The position numbers and the translations under genes were made by a program. The notes under the pieces are model-generated. The model was not told where the DNA came from, did no database searches, and saw only the letters and a list, made by a program, of their open reading frames with translations. Positions 44,434 through 55,500 of a DNA stretch of 64,000 nt are shown here, one piece after another. Every line of letters begins with the position of its first letter. Position 1 is the stretch's first letter. Origin of the DNA: Pezicula radicicola (lineage: Eukaryota > Ascomycota > Leotiomycetes > Helotiales > Dermateaceae); NCBI GenBank assembly GCA_003008705.1, contig PDUO01000029.1, positions 197,321-261,320 of the forward strand, given 5' to 3'.

Positions 44434-45931
44434 ATGTCTCTCACCATCCTCTCTGACTCCAATATCAAAGACTTACTGCAAAATCTGACCGTTGACGATT
44501 TACACGCCTTCCAGAGATCCCTGCGACAAGCACTGCACGAATACTCGACGGGAACACAAGATGAGGGCGCTTGCTCCATCCATCAACCTGAGAGAACTAG
44601 TCTTCAGTCAGGGAATGGAACCACCACTCTCTTCATGCCCTCCACTAGCTCCACCGGCATCGGAATGAAAGTTGTAACTCTCGCAACCCCTGGAAAGAGC
44701 GCAAGCCCAAATATATGTCCTCAAGGGGCCCTTACACTGTTATCCTCTACAGGCGTTGTGGGTTATCAGACGCGATATGCTGTGTCACCAGAGCTAATGC
44801 AACCTGCAGCCCTTCGGCTTCCTAAACGCAGAGGAAGTGACGGCATTTCGAACTGCCCTAGCCTCGACTCTCCTTGTTAAACGTCGCGGAACAATCAAGA
44901 CCATAACTGTATACGGTGCAGGAAAGCAAGCTTACTGGCATGTCCGCCTAACGCTGCTTCTCCGTGGCTCAACTATAAGAAATGTCAATTTTATCAACCG
45001 GACTTTCAGTGACCGAGCCCGAGATCTCCTAAAAGCTTTCTACGCATTCGACCCTGAAGTGAAGGAGCGAGAGGGATGGGCAAATACAAAGTTTACCATG
45101 TTGTCACCGGGATACGGCGAATATTCGAGGTTGGAGAAAGAGCAAATACGATCAGCAGATGTGATCTTCACCACGACACCCAGCACGGAACCTCTGTTTG
45201 ACCATACGATATTGACGAACAACGAGGGGCGGAAGAAGGGGAGACTGATCGTAGCTATTGGAAGCTATAAGCCTCATATGATTGAGCTACCAGTAGAACT
45301 GTTGCACCAAGCGACAAAACACCACGGGTCAGGCCATCATTTTCATAAGCATGCGGAGGAAGGCGGGGTAGTGGTGGTTGATACATTAGACGGGTGTCTG
45401 AAAGAGGCAGGTGAAATTTTACAGTCCAATGTCACACCACAACAACTGGTGGAACTCGGCGAACTGGTGATGCTTGAAGAGTTGTCTCCTTTACTGTCTC
45501 TTGATCTCTCGTCGCCAACTTCCGAGTCATTTACCTCAGAATCTCTATCCAAACTCGACCTACAATCTCCAGGCTCTCCTGGCCTTCCGAGATCCTCCAT
45601 GTCCTCGGTCTTCGGCAGAGAAAACAGTTCCGAAAGCGACAGAACCGCCCATACGAATGGGGGTAGCGGGAAGTCTCCTAGTCGAAAATCTAGTTTTTCC
45701 AAAAGTCCCAGTAGGAAGGGTAGTTTGTTGGGGATGGGTAAGAAGAGTGGATTCTTCTCCAACAGTCCAAAATCACAAACCAAAGAGGAGGATCAACTGA
45801 GTAGATGGTTGTGCCAAGGGAACGTCATCTATAAGAGTGTCGGCATGGGACTCATGGATCTTGTTGTTGGCGCAGATTTGGTCAACATGGCAAAAGAGAA
45901 GGGAGTCGGTGTGCATATTAACGAATTTTGA
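44434..45931 (+). CDS. Ornithine cyclodeaminase/mu-crystallin family protein with Ser-rich insert
   Basis: NAD(P)-binding family whose members make proline from ornithine or act as imine or ketimine reductases. Exons 44434-44757 and 44810-45931 join to 481 aa. Signatures: MKVVTLATPGKSASPN, a GALTLLSSTG strand before the splice, GFLNAEEVTAFRTALASTLL after it, the Rossmann motif TVYGAGKQAYWHVRL, SADVIFTTTPSTEPLF and VAIGSYKPHMIELP. The C-terminus returns to the family in NVIYKSVGMGLMDLVVGADLV. Between them, about residues 335-435, sits a 100-residue Ser/Pro/Lys-rich insert with repeated KSPSRK motifs, which explains the extra length over the usual 330-380 aa. The exact substrate is unknown. Confidence 0.87.
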
Positions 45932-46905
45932 TGGGCCATACATGGAATAACGGACCATTGAAAGGAACTAGACCACATTTAGTGGGCCTCATGGAATGAA
46001 ACAGTTGGCACCTCATATGGCTAGGAAGTGGCAGGAGGGAAATTTTCAAAGGGGCGATGATTATGAAAGATGATACACAGATGATACCCCAAAATTGAGG
46101 TGGACTTTCCACAAGAAACAGGTAAGATTTGCTTAAAATAGCATAGTCAGTTGGAGAGGCTGTACAGCCATATATTATGAAGAGCAATGTGTAAACCATG
46201 CCCAAGTGCAGTACGTTATATTATAGAACGTGAACCTCTCACAACTATGAATCACATGAAAAGCTATTAAATTTAGAATATAGGTCGACTGAAAATGCTT
46301 CATCAGTCGTTCTTACTACCCTATAATTCTACCTCTCCTTGAATCAAATTTAGTAGGTACTATTTACGTCTGTCTGTTTCTATGTTTATAAGTTTAGTTT
46401 TTGTGAAAAGGGAAGATAGCAGGAGGTATGTAGGTAGGGAGGTAGAACGAACGTTAGAGGAGAGGAGGTGATTTTAAGACTCAGGATTGATGTATGTTAT
46501 TAAGTAGGCAGGTTTGAATTGGGATTTTTTTTTCTTGTGTGGTATCTTTGGTTTAAGGGGGTTGGGGAGTGTTTGTTTTTAGAAGGAGTTTGATTGGATA
46601 GACTCTAGAGTTTGTAACGGGATGGGGAGAGGAGGTTAGAGATGGGTGTATGGGTGTGTGTTGGTGTTGGTGTTTGTGTTGGTGCGGATTTTCTTCCTCT
46701 TGCTTGGGAGGGAGGGGAGTGGGCGTTGTGTTTCTTTAATGGGTTTGGGATTTTGGATTGGGTTGGATTAAGTAGGTCATTTGAGGGTTTTTAGTCCTTT
46801 TGGTTTTTGGTTTAGTTTGATGGGTTTTATGTTTTGTTGTTTTGTTTTTGTTGGTTTTGTTGATTTGGAAGGGAGGGAAGAGAAGGGCTTGGATGTTTTC
46901 CTTGG

Positions 46906-46931
46906 TGATGTTGATGTTGATGTTGATGTTT
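46906..46931. repeat. GATGTT short tandem repeat
   Basis: About four copies of the hexamer GATGTT inside the G+T-rich tract. Confidence 0.75.
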
Positions 46932-47020
46932 CGTAGTGGATGGAAGGAAGAAGAATGGCGGAATGGATGGTTTTGTATGTGTTTTTGTGTTCGTCTTTCG
47001 TCTTTGGCTTTTGAGGATTG

Positions 47021-47060
47021 GTTGGGATGGGTTGGGATGGGTTGGGATGGGTTGGGATTG
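47021..47060. repeat. 10-bp tandem repeat GTTGGGATGG
   Basis: Three exact copies of GTTGGGATGG and one with a single change (GTTGGGATTG), head to tail. Confidence 0.9.
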
Positions 47061-47171
47061 GATGGGGTTTTGTGGTGGTGACGGGGGTGGCGATGCTGAT
47101 GCTGATGGTTTCTTTGACTAAGGGTTGCGATGGGAGTGGTAGCTGTTGGCTTTGAGAGGGAGGGAGGGAGG

Positions 47172-47173
47172 NN
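47172..47173. other. Undetermined bases (assembly gap)
   Basis: Two N in a GGGA-rich run. The true length of the repeat here is uncertain. Confidence 0.95.
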
Positions 47174-50100
47174 AGGGAGGGAGAAGTTGAGGTAGGTTTG
47201 AGGGATGAGGGAATTTGAGGGAGGGGATGTTCGAGGTGAGTGACGACAGTAGAAGGAGGATGGATTTCGAGTGAGATATCGTCATTTGTCTTCGGTGTGA
47301 GGATTGATTTTATTTGTTGTTTTTTGTTTTGCTTCGAGTATTCGTTCTGGTTCTGGTTCTGGTTTTTGGTTCGACGTTGGGTTTGATTCTGGCTTTGGTT
47401 TGGGTTATGGGTTGAGTTCGAGTTCGAGTATTGGAGGTGAGCTGATTTTGTTCGTTTTGCGGATGAGATTCGTATTATGCGTGTGTTGTGAAATTGGTTT
47501 GTTTGTTTTTTTGGGGGGTGGTTGTGGGTGTGGGTGTTTTCGTCGTTTAGTGTGTTTTCAGGGAGAGAGGAGAGAAGATTTAGTATGCTGAGGGATATTT
47601 CAGGAATGGGAGCTTTGAGGAGAGTAGATTAGATAGTGGGTGGATTTCGCATATATTGTAATTTTGGTTGTTAGTGAGAGTATTGCTTTTATTTTGCTTT
47701 TCGAAGTGTTGGCTCTAGTTTTGGTTTGGGTTTGGGTTTTAGGCTCGAGTTTTAGTTATGGTTATGGTTCGAGTAACAGATGTGGAACTGAGTTTGTATG
47801 CTCCGTGGGTGTGAATTAGAGATGGAGATTCGTATTTTGCATGTAGTGTGAAATGGAATGTGGTTTTAGGAGTAAGAGTTATGATTTTGGTCTGTTGATG
47901 TAGCCGTTGTAGTCGTTCTCTTTTTGCGAATGTTTGATAGGGAATTGGGAATAGGAGAGAGGATTTAGTATGCTGGAGAATCGAGATGTACTTGTACTTT
48001 TGTTTTATGTCTTTTTTTTAAGTGGTAACAGTATCGAGCGGTTACGAAGCATATAGAAGGGGAGATTAGGTCGGGTTTGAGTTCGAGTACTAGAGGTGGA
48101 ACTGATTTTGTTCGTTTTGTGGAAAGGAGATTCGTAATTATATATATGTAGTGTGAAATCGATCGGGGCTTTGAGGAGAGAGGATTGTGCTTGTGATTAT
48201 CGTTCTCGTTATGGCCGTGTGCTTTTAGGGAGGAGGGAAGATTTGGTATGTTTGAGAGGATTGGGATGTATTTCGTATGCTTTAGGGAGATATTAAAGGA
48301 TAGTGAGTGGTATGTAAATAGAGTGGGGACTTGGGAGATGTTCGTAAAGTTTGTGAGATGATAGTTTGCAGTGAGAAGTGATTCTGGTGTCTGATCTTAC
48401 GGTAAGTAAAGACATTGTAAAGGTAGATACGTAGGAAGTAAGTAACTTACAAAAAATGAAGTATATGAAGACTGCAACTTTACTACTAAACCCTAATAAC
48501 TGGCAGATTTGAAGAGATCTAAGCTCGTATGTCGAAAGATTGCGTATTAAATGTTTATTGTTAGAAGCTCGTTGGTAGTGCAGACTGTTCAGTCCGAGTA
48601 AGTGGTGAAAAATAGTAACTTTGATTCAGCGAGCCCTGAAGCCATTGAATGCAACTGAATGATAGCCACGGAAGAAGAAGTAACCGCATCAGTGGATGCT
48701 ATAATATCTGAGGGCGTTTGAGGCAGTTGAATGAAAAAGTGGGTGGCTGTGTAGCTTTTGTTGCAGAGGATCTGAGGATTTGGACTGTGGATTCTGGACT
48801 GTGGGTGTGTTTTAATATGATGTTTCTTGTTAGTTTGTTTTGTTCGGATCGTGGGTGTAGGTGTGGCCGTGATAGTGAGTAAGCTTTTATGTGTAAGATC
48901 TCCTATGAGAGAAGAATCTCAAGAGCAGATCTGAATGCTTTTCATCGTGGGGATCAAGATGGGTGGTCCCATTCGTTGTGGATGTCTCTTGCCTAAGTAG
49001 GTGATGATAGGCCAACGAGAATGGTTCGATATTTCATCTTTGCCCCCTTTCCATAGAGAGCCAAGATTCCAGTTCTGTACAGTACAGGAGAAAAGAATGG
49101 AGATACCTGCATGTCATTAACGCGATGAACCTTCATTTACATAGGGCAACTACTAAATGTTGGGGATTGTGGACCACTATCTTCCAACTACTGCATCATG
49201 CCGCCATCAAATCGATCTAGATAATCCAAGACTCCGAATAGGGCTGAGAAATAATGAAGCCATTCCTAGTATTCCCCATTCTTCAAGAACCTAGAAATTC
49301 TAACTAGGTGGTGTACTTGGTCAATGTGACGATCCTACTCGCATCGTATCTACAAACATAATCGTATACCCATCAATGATGCTTGTACGCTTCCACAATT
49401 TCTACAAGGAACAATACTGTACACTTGGTACACTTTGGTATGAAAAGGGCACGATTCATTTGTTGTATCTCGCCATTGCTCGCATAAACTGGGCGCACTA
49501 GGTGCACGATACTTACAATCCCGAAGTAGCCGAAAGCCGAAAGAACACCCAAATTTATTTCCGGGCGGATGGCATGAGTTTCTTCTTCAAGGAGCGTTGG
49601 TGGCTCGGATTAAGGGGCCTCCTTGGTATTCACAGTTTCTAATTGTTGCAAAGCTAAACATTCTGTGCAAATGGGGAGATATTACTCAGAAGTTGGATCA
49701 GGTGATAACTTATTCAGCCGAAACTCGTGGGTGTGACAAATTTTGATGAAAGGATCTCCAGGAATTAAATCCCTCCCTTTATGGAATTAGAGCTTTTTCT
49801 TTGGTTGAATTTTTCGGCCCGTCAATTACCGTTCACTTAATACCTTTTAACAGAGTAGAATAGAAAGTTAGGCAATGGCAAGAAAGGATATGCCAACGAA
49901 ACTTAGAATACTCATTATGATTTGATGTTTGTACTCGACACGACATACAAAAAAAGAATAAAGCCGCGTCGGTCACATCTCCAAACATCAAACGAATCGA
50001 AAGGCAAAAGGGCGCTATGACATATCGCCTCACCGATATACTTTTTCGAGAAGTTCGGAGAGAAGGCTCTTTTTCCTGGAACACGACTCAACTTGATTTC

Positions 50101-52193
50101 AGGTGAAAAAAAGGGAGAAGACAAGTAGAAAAAGAGGTTGGCGGTTAGGGATACCGAGGACTGGGCCTGGGTGAAAAGGAGTGCAGAAGTTGAGATGAAA
50201 CTGGAGGGGGGTGACTGAGCCTTATGTACTGTATCTGGTGCAGACGATGCAGACGACCAAACCGAGACCTGGCCTGCCTGACCTGGCCTCTCCTGTTCAC
50301 AATGGCGCGCTTCGCAACTCAAGCAATTCTATAGTGGATTCGTGATCTAGATACGATACGATGCATCATGAAATTATGCAGAAACTAACTCCACCATACT
50401 CCGTACAGTGGTAATAAGTACGGAGGTCACTACGCGTCCAAGATTCTTAAGATTCCACTCCAAAAAAGGACGGCCAGTCGGCACCAGATGGCCGAGAAAG
50501 AAAAACGAAGCTCTCATTTCCCGATTTAACTCTCAGATTTCAATACTACTGTACGGTATCTTCGTAAGGTCTGTGAGTGGTTATGTTCGGCTATGATAGA
50601 AAGGCAGGTATGCCGGAGAAAAGGCACTTTTGTAGACGTCAGAGGTAGAGTCAGAGCTCCGGAGGAATCGACCATCCATTCGTAATGAGCACGATGAGCA
50701 TTTAGGCATAACGCCTGTAAAGTATTAACTTTGGTTTCAAGCAACCTTCAGACGACGATTCATTTTTGGGATTTGGAAATGGAGAGAAGGAAAGAAAGAA
50801 GCTTATGCGGCGCGAGTCCAATGAGAGTGTCAGCCTCGCCGCTCAGAGGGGGTCATACTCCACTGATTCGTGCCTTGCCGATTTCAGCCAAGCCTGTACA
50901 GTGGAGTTTGCGTAAGGTTGTGTAAGGTTGTGTAAGGGTTGGCATTGGGTAAGGTACGGAGATAATATGGAGCTTTCTCGACTTTCACAGATTTTCTGTT
51001 TCAATGGTCGTCGTGGTCGGTGATGGTTGTCATGGAATTATTGAAAGAGCCATGGATGAGCCTTATGCGGTCGTGGTCTCCGAAGATACAAGTGGTACAG
51101 TTACTACCGTACGGAGATAGTGGAAATTCAGAATCGTATTATTTGAGATTGGAGAGATTTGAGCTTTGGTCCCAACAAGCAGAAAGGTATGGGCGCAGGC
51201 CTTGGGCGCATCCACTCATCCATTTCTCGACCCAGGGCTTGCGGGCATACCCACTGTCCATCGGTTACACTTGTCGCAAACATTCCTCCTACCGTATGCG
51301 AAAGTAGCTCAGTTACTTAAGAGAATCCAGCGACAAGAAACTACAAGTAAAGTGTACGGATTACTGACCAAGCAGTAAGCAAGTAGGTAGCAAGGGTAAG
51401 CGGAGATACTGTAGCTTTTAATTTCAGATGGCTAGATAGAGTAGTACCAGGACGATGCTCGCTTGTGTAAGGGGTCCCTCTCGCAGCTTGTCGCCCCTCA
51501 ACTTCTTACTGAAGCGAACAGTGGCGGCTTGCCCAGAAGAGTATCCCTGGTTTCAGAAACTCTTCGAGCGCCCACTCGTCACTACCCGCCACCAGCCCTG
51601 AGAAACATCAGAAACATCAGAAAACAAAATAACACGATAGAATGAACCCCCTTTTCGCCGCAGTCTCTTGGCATCTGTTTCGAAGCGCTCCCAATCCCTT
51701 AAGCTTCCTTAAGATTTCTGGCCTGATTTATGATCCTATTCCCCTTGGCTCTAGCGGGTCAAACATCAGTAACTGTTGCGGGAAATCTCCCGCTGGTCCT
51801 CATCATTGAGGCAAGCCTTGCCGCTGCCCCCTGCCATCCATGCTGTGTATCAGATCTCCTCCTGGGTTCACGGGTGTGCTTGCCAGACTCTGAAATCGGA
51901 AATCTGAAAAAAATTGTCCAAAATAATAGTACTGTTATTGCTTGAAGGCTTCCCGTTGCAACCGAGCTTTTCTAGTTTCGCCCTTGACCCAAGCGGGTAT
52001 GCTGTACTACCTGCCATCTGAACATCTGATCTCTCAGCCACAGGCATCATGCTGCATGCATGCACTCCGTACTATCGACCAAGCAAGCATTGCTCCGTAT
52101 TATTGTACTGTACAGGACCTTGAAATCTTGATCCCTGGCCCGCCGACGTTTCTCGCTTGTTTTCAGTTCGGGTCAAGTGGCATGGCTTTGGCC

Positions 52194-52216
52194 AGAGGGA
52201 AGAGGGAAGAGGGAAG
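52194..52216. repeat. 7-bp tandem repeat AGAGGGA
   Basis: Three copies of AGAGGGA in a row. Minor purine-rich microsatellite. Confidence 0.7.
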
Positions 52217-52661
52217 AGAGATTGCCCTGTAGGGACTGAACCACTGGTACGGTACTGGCTCTTTTTTTTCTTGCTCCCCCCTCCGGTACGGTACAGTACG
52301 TACTCACAACGCACTGAGCAAGATGATCCTCAGAGGTCCACCGTCTTTGCAACGGCTTCTGTCAGAGTAGTCGGCAACAAGTCGGCGCGTTGGCAAAGAC
52401 CTGCCACGAGATGAGCTTGTGCCCCGTCCGGAGCCTCAATCTCTTGGCATCGAGCAGGTAGAGGGAATTGATCAAAAAGGCTGCATTGTCTCCCCATTGC
52501 TTGTCATCCAACCTATCTCCTCGTCCTCATTCCATTCAGCACTTTCACTTCTTTTCCCCCCATACAGGATCCAGGTGATTCTTTAATTTGTCCAACTTTT
52601 ATCCACTCCTTGTTGTTGTTTCGTGCCGGACACCCTCTTTTCAGACCCTTCATATTTCAAG

Positions 52662-54040
52662 ATGCTTTACTCTATCCTCTATGGCGCTGCCATGGCCACG
52701 GTGGTCTCCGCTCACGGTGCTATTCTGGCTGTCCAAGGTGTAGCGGGTTCCCCACAAGGAATTGGTTTCCAAGGTAAGCCTTTTTAAATTAAAATATATA
52801 TATATTGTTTAATTTGTATAAGACTCGTCACTGACAACACTATGTAGTCGACACTGCTCTGGCCAGAAACTGCACCAACATCAGCCCTTGCCAGCAAGAC
52901 ACCACCCTCATCCGTGATGCCGAGATCGAGGCCAACATTGTCAACGAGTGTGGAAGAACTGAGATCTCAGGAAACATTGATGTTGGAGAGAACACTGAGA
53001 ACCAGTTGGCTGCTGGTCAAATAACTCAGGTTAAGGCCGGAACTCCCGTAACTGTCACCATTCACCAGGTATGTCTACTCCCATCCTTCACTTTCCTCTT
53101 CGAATATCGAATCTGGAACTGACATTCGTAACAGGTCAACGCTGATGGAGCCGGCCCATACGCTTGTGATCTTGACCCTACTGGCAACTCCCTAGGTGTC
53201 ACAGGCCAGACCAACCTCACCGTCACCAACAACGTCCCAGGAGTCAACGGTTTCTCTCAAGCCAAGACCCAAGACTTCAACATCACCGTCACCATGCCCA
53301 CCGACCTCGCTTGCACCGGAGGTATGTCTAAATCCCCATTTTCATTCCCCTCCCTAATCCATATCATCCGACTAACAACTTCTTTTTTTCTCTCCCTTAG
53401 GTTCCACCGGCAACATCTGCACTGTTCGCTGCCGTAACAACGCTCTGGCTGGCCCCTTTGGTGGCTGCTTCCCAGTTCAACAAACAGGTTAGATAGCTTC
53501 CCATAAACATATAATACCAAATCCACCATTGCCCACCATTGCCCACCACCCAAAAAAAAACGCCTGAGATCTTCATCGTGTACTGAGACCTGTGCTTTCT
53601 TAACAGACACCACCGCCGCCGTAAACAGCGCCAACCAGATCCAAACAGCCCAAACCCAAGCAGGAGTCACAGAACAAATCGCACAAAACAAACAAGATCT
53701 CGCAGTCGCGATCGCCGCCAACCAAAACGCCGGAACCGCTGAGGCTCTCAAGGCACAAGAGGTCGTCGATCAGTTAATCGTCTCTTCCATCGTTAGCAAG
53801 GCATCACCAACTCAGACCCTCTCAATAGAAAACGTAGGAGCCGCAGCTGCTGCTGCGACAACTGCTGCTAGCACCACCACCAAGGCTGGCAAGGGATCTG
53901 CTAAGGCTACAACTGCTGCATCTGCAAAGGGAAATACGAATACTAAGGGTAACGCCAATGCAAAGGGAAACAACGACAAGCGTTCCACACCTAATATGAA
54001 GTTGGCCAAGAGAGTTTTCTCCGAGGAGGAATCGAACTAA
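52662..54040 (+). CDS. Secreted GEgh16/Egh16-type protein (DUF3129, Gas1/Mas1-like)
   Basis: Members of this fungal family are secreted, often appressorium- or infection-associated; biochemical activity is not established. Five exons (52662-52773, 52848-53068, 53135-53321, 53401-53487, 53607-54040) give 346 aa with matching phases. A signal peptide ends near residue 18 so the mature protein begins His-Gly (SAHGAIL), as is typical. Family blocks follow: CQQDTTLI, a Cys pair around NECGRTE, VTVTIHQVNADGAGPYAC, NVPGVNGFSQAKTQDF, CTVRCRNNALAGPFGGCFPV. The C-terminal 140 residues are a Gln/Ala-rich helical region, then an Ala/Thr/Lys/Gly/Asn-rich low-complexity tail with dibasic KR sites (NNDKR; KLAKR). 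The 6.7-kb gene-free region lies upstream. Confidence 0.88.
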
Positions 54041-55500
54041 AACTAGTCTGTTCTCTAGTTTCTGTTATGCGGTCCATGTATGTTTTGTGTGTGATTGAGA
54101 GAATTTTGTTGTTGTTTTTTTCGTTTCTTTTCTTCGACGATAGGGTTGGTAGTGTTGATGGAGTGTTTGGTAGGGTGGTGTCTTTGTAACCAAATGTGTA
54201 TATAGAAGAAGCAGAAAGGGGGTTAGGATCTTGAAATATGTTAAGGGAGTCATCTGATTTAACAACTACTACTACTACTACTACTTAGAAGAAGAAGAAG
54301 AAGGGTCTATGAATGGTGGGAAATGACGTAGCGAGCGAGTACAACATTTTCAAGGTGGTTGTGGTTAATTTGGTTGGCTGGTTGGCCGGTTCTCATGGTC
54401 TATATAAAAAAAAGGTTCTTTTTTCGCAGGTCGATGTTGGAACTTTTTTTTTCTTCCGCTTTTTGTTTTCGTTTTCTTTTTGAAACGTGTTTTTTTATGT
54501 GATTGTGATGGTGATCGGGGGGTTTTTTTGGTAAGATATGATATGATGATAGTGATGATATGATGGCTCTCTTTACTTCATAGGTACAGTACTACGTACC
54601 TCTGCTTATTTTTTTATATATTTTTTTTGGTTTTTATTCCTAAGTTACAGTAAGGAAGGTATGGAGTCTAAGAATTTCCTCTGTTAGAAAAGACATATCA
54701 TATCATCTCTACTATTAGGTATTCTATACAACTACTTCGTACTGTACCGTATCGTACCTTTCGCACATACCTCACCGATTCGACTTTAACTCACCAAGTC
54801 AACACTCAAAAGTAGGCTGGACTTTTCTAGAAATCATGCATATATGCTCCGATATTTTCCGCATTACTCATACATAGAAATAATAATAGTCTGGCTAGCC
54901 AGCCTCTCACCAGACAGGCTACACTGCTACGAATTTCTAAAATGATAGAACAAGCAAACAAAAGCCAAAGCCAAAGCAAAAAAATGAGGCTCCATTTCTC
55001 CGGTCGCTCCATGCCATTTCATTTGATTTTGCCCTTGTGGACCTATTTAAAACTAGCTACGTAGACACTCTAAGAAATAGAACAAAAAAGACGACACGAG
55101 ACGACTTTTTCTTGTTTTGAAACAGAATCTGAAGTTGGCTCCGTGCTCCGAACCACGCCATTCCTTAGCTGACGACAAAAAAAGAAGGGGATTCCAGTCA
55201 AACGCCACCGTCCTAAACCCCCATTATTTGTAGACGACTCATCCCTAGCATTGCGTCGTGTCGTGTCTACATGTTCAATCGATGAAAGATAGATCCTAGA
55301 AGAGGATTAACCGAGAAATGGAATAGAAACTGAAAGTACATATTTATACAAAGAGCATTGAAGGTAGCGTAGAAGCGGTTGTGGTGGCGTTGATTTTGAG
55401 AGTGCTTTTGTCGTCAAAATCAGGTGTTGGATGAAGGGGTAAGTCCTTAAAACGGTTGTGGTGGGTATTAGTATCCAGGGACAAGGTTGGCTTGTTCGGA
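54041..55500. other. Intergenic between convergent GEgh16 and SAS3 genes
   Basis: Convergent 3' ends. T-rich on the plus strand with triplet microsatellites at 54263-54303 and poly-T tracts; no gene seen. Confidence 0.5.
54263..54303. repeat. ACT and GAA triplet microsatellites
   Basis: A run of about seven ACT triplets directly followed by about five GAA triplets, 3' of the GEgh16 gene. Confidence 0.85.

Larger units (their letters stand above)
46370..48330. other. G+T-rich strand-asymmetric tract
   Basis: About 2 kb in which the plus strand is dominated by G and T and C is scarce, with repeated words such as GGTTCTGG, GTTTGGG and GATGTT. No coding frame is convincing. Read on the minus strand it is C+A-rich. 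Confidence 0.6.
45932..52661. other. 6.7-kb region without a supportable gene
   Basis: The longest gene-free part of the window. It contains the G+T-rich tract (46370-48330), an assembly gap, several short tandem repeats, and many TACGGAG/CTCCGTA motifs from 50400 to 52300. The last few hundred bases before 52662 are pyrimidine-rich and look like the promoter and 5' UTR of the GEgh16 gene. Open frames are low-complexity or short. Confidence 0.45.

Noticed and set aside
47304..47591. 95-codon Gly/Ser/Phe-rich frame in the G+T tract
   Set aside because: A by-product of the skewed repeats; low complexity, no domain.
49915..50322. 135-codon minus-strand frame
   Set aside because: No recognisable motif or splice context; start and end do not fit a gene.
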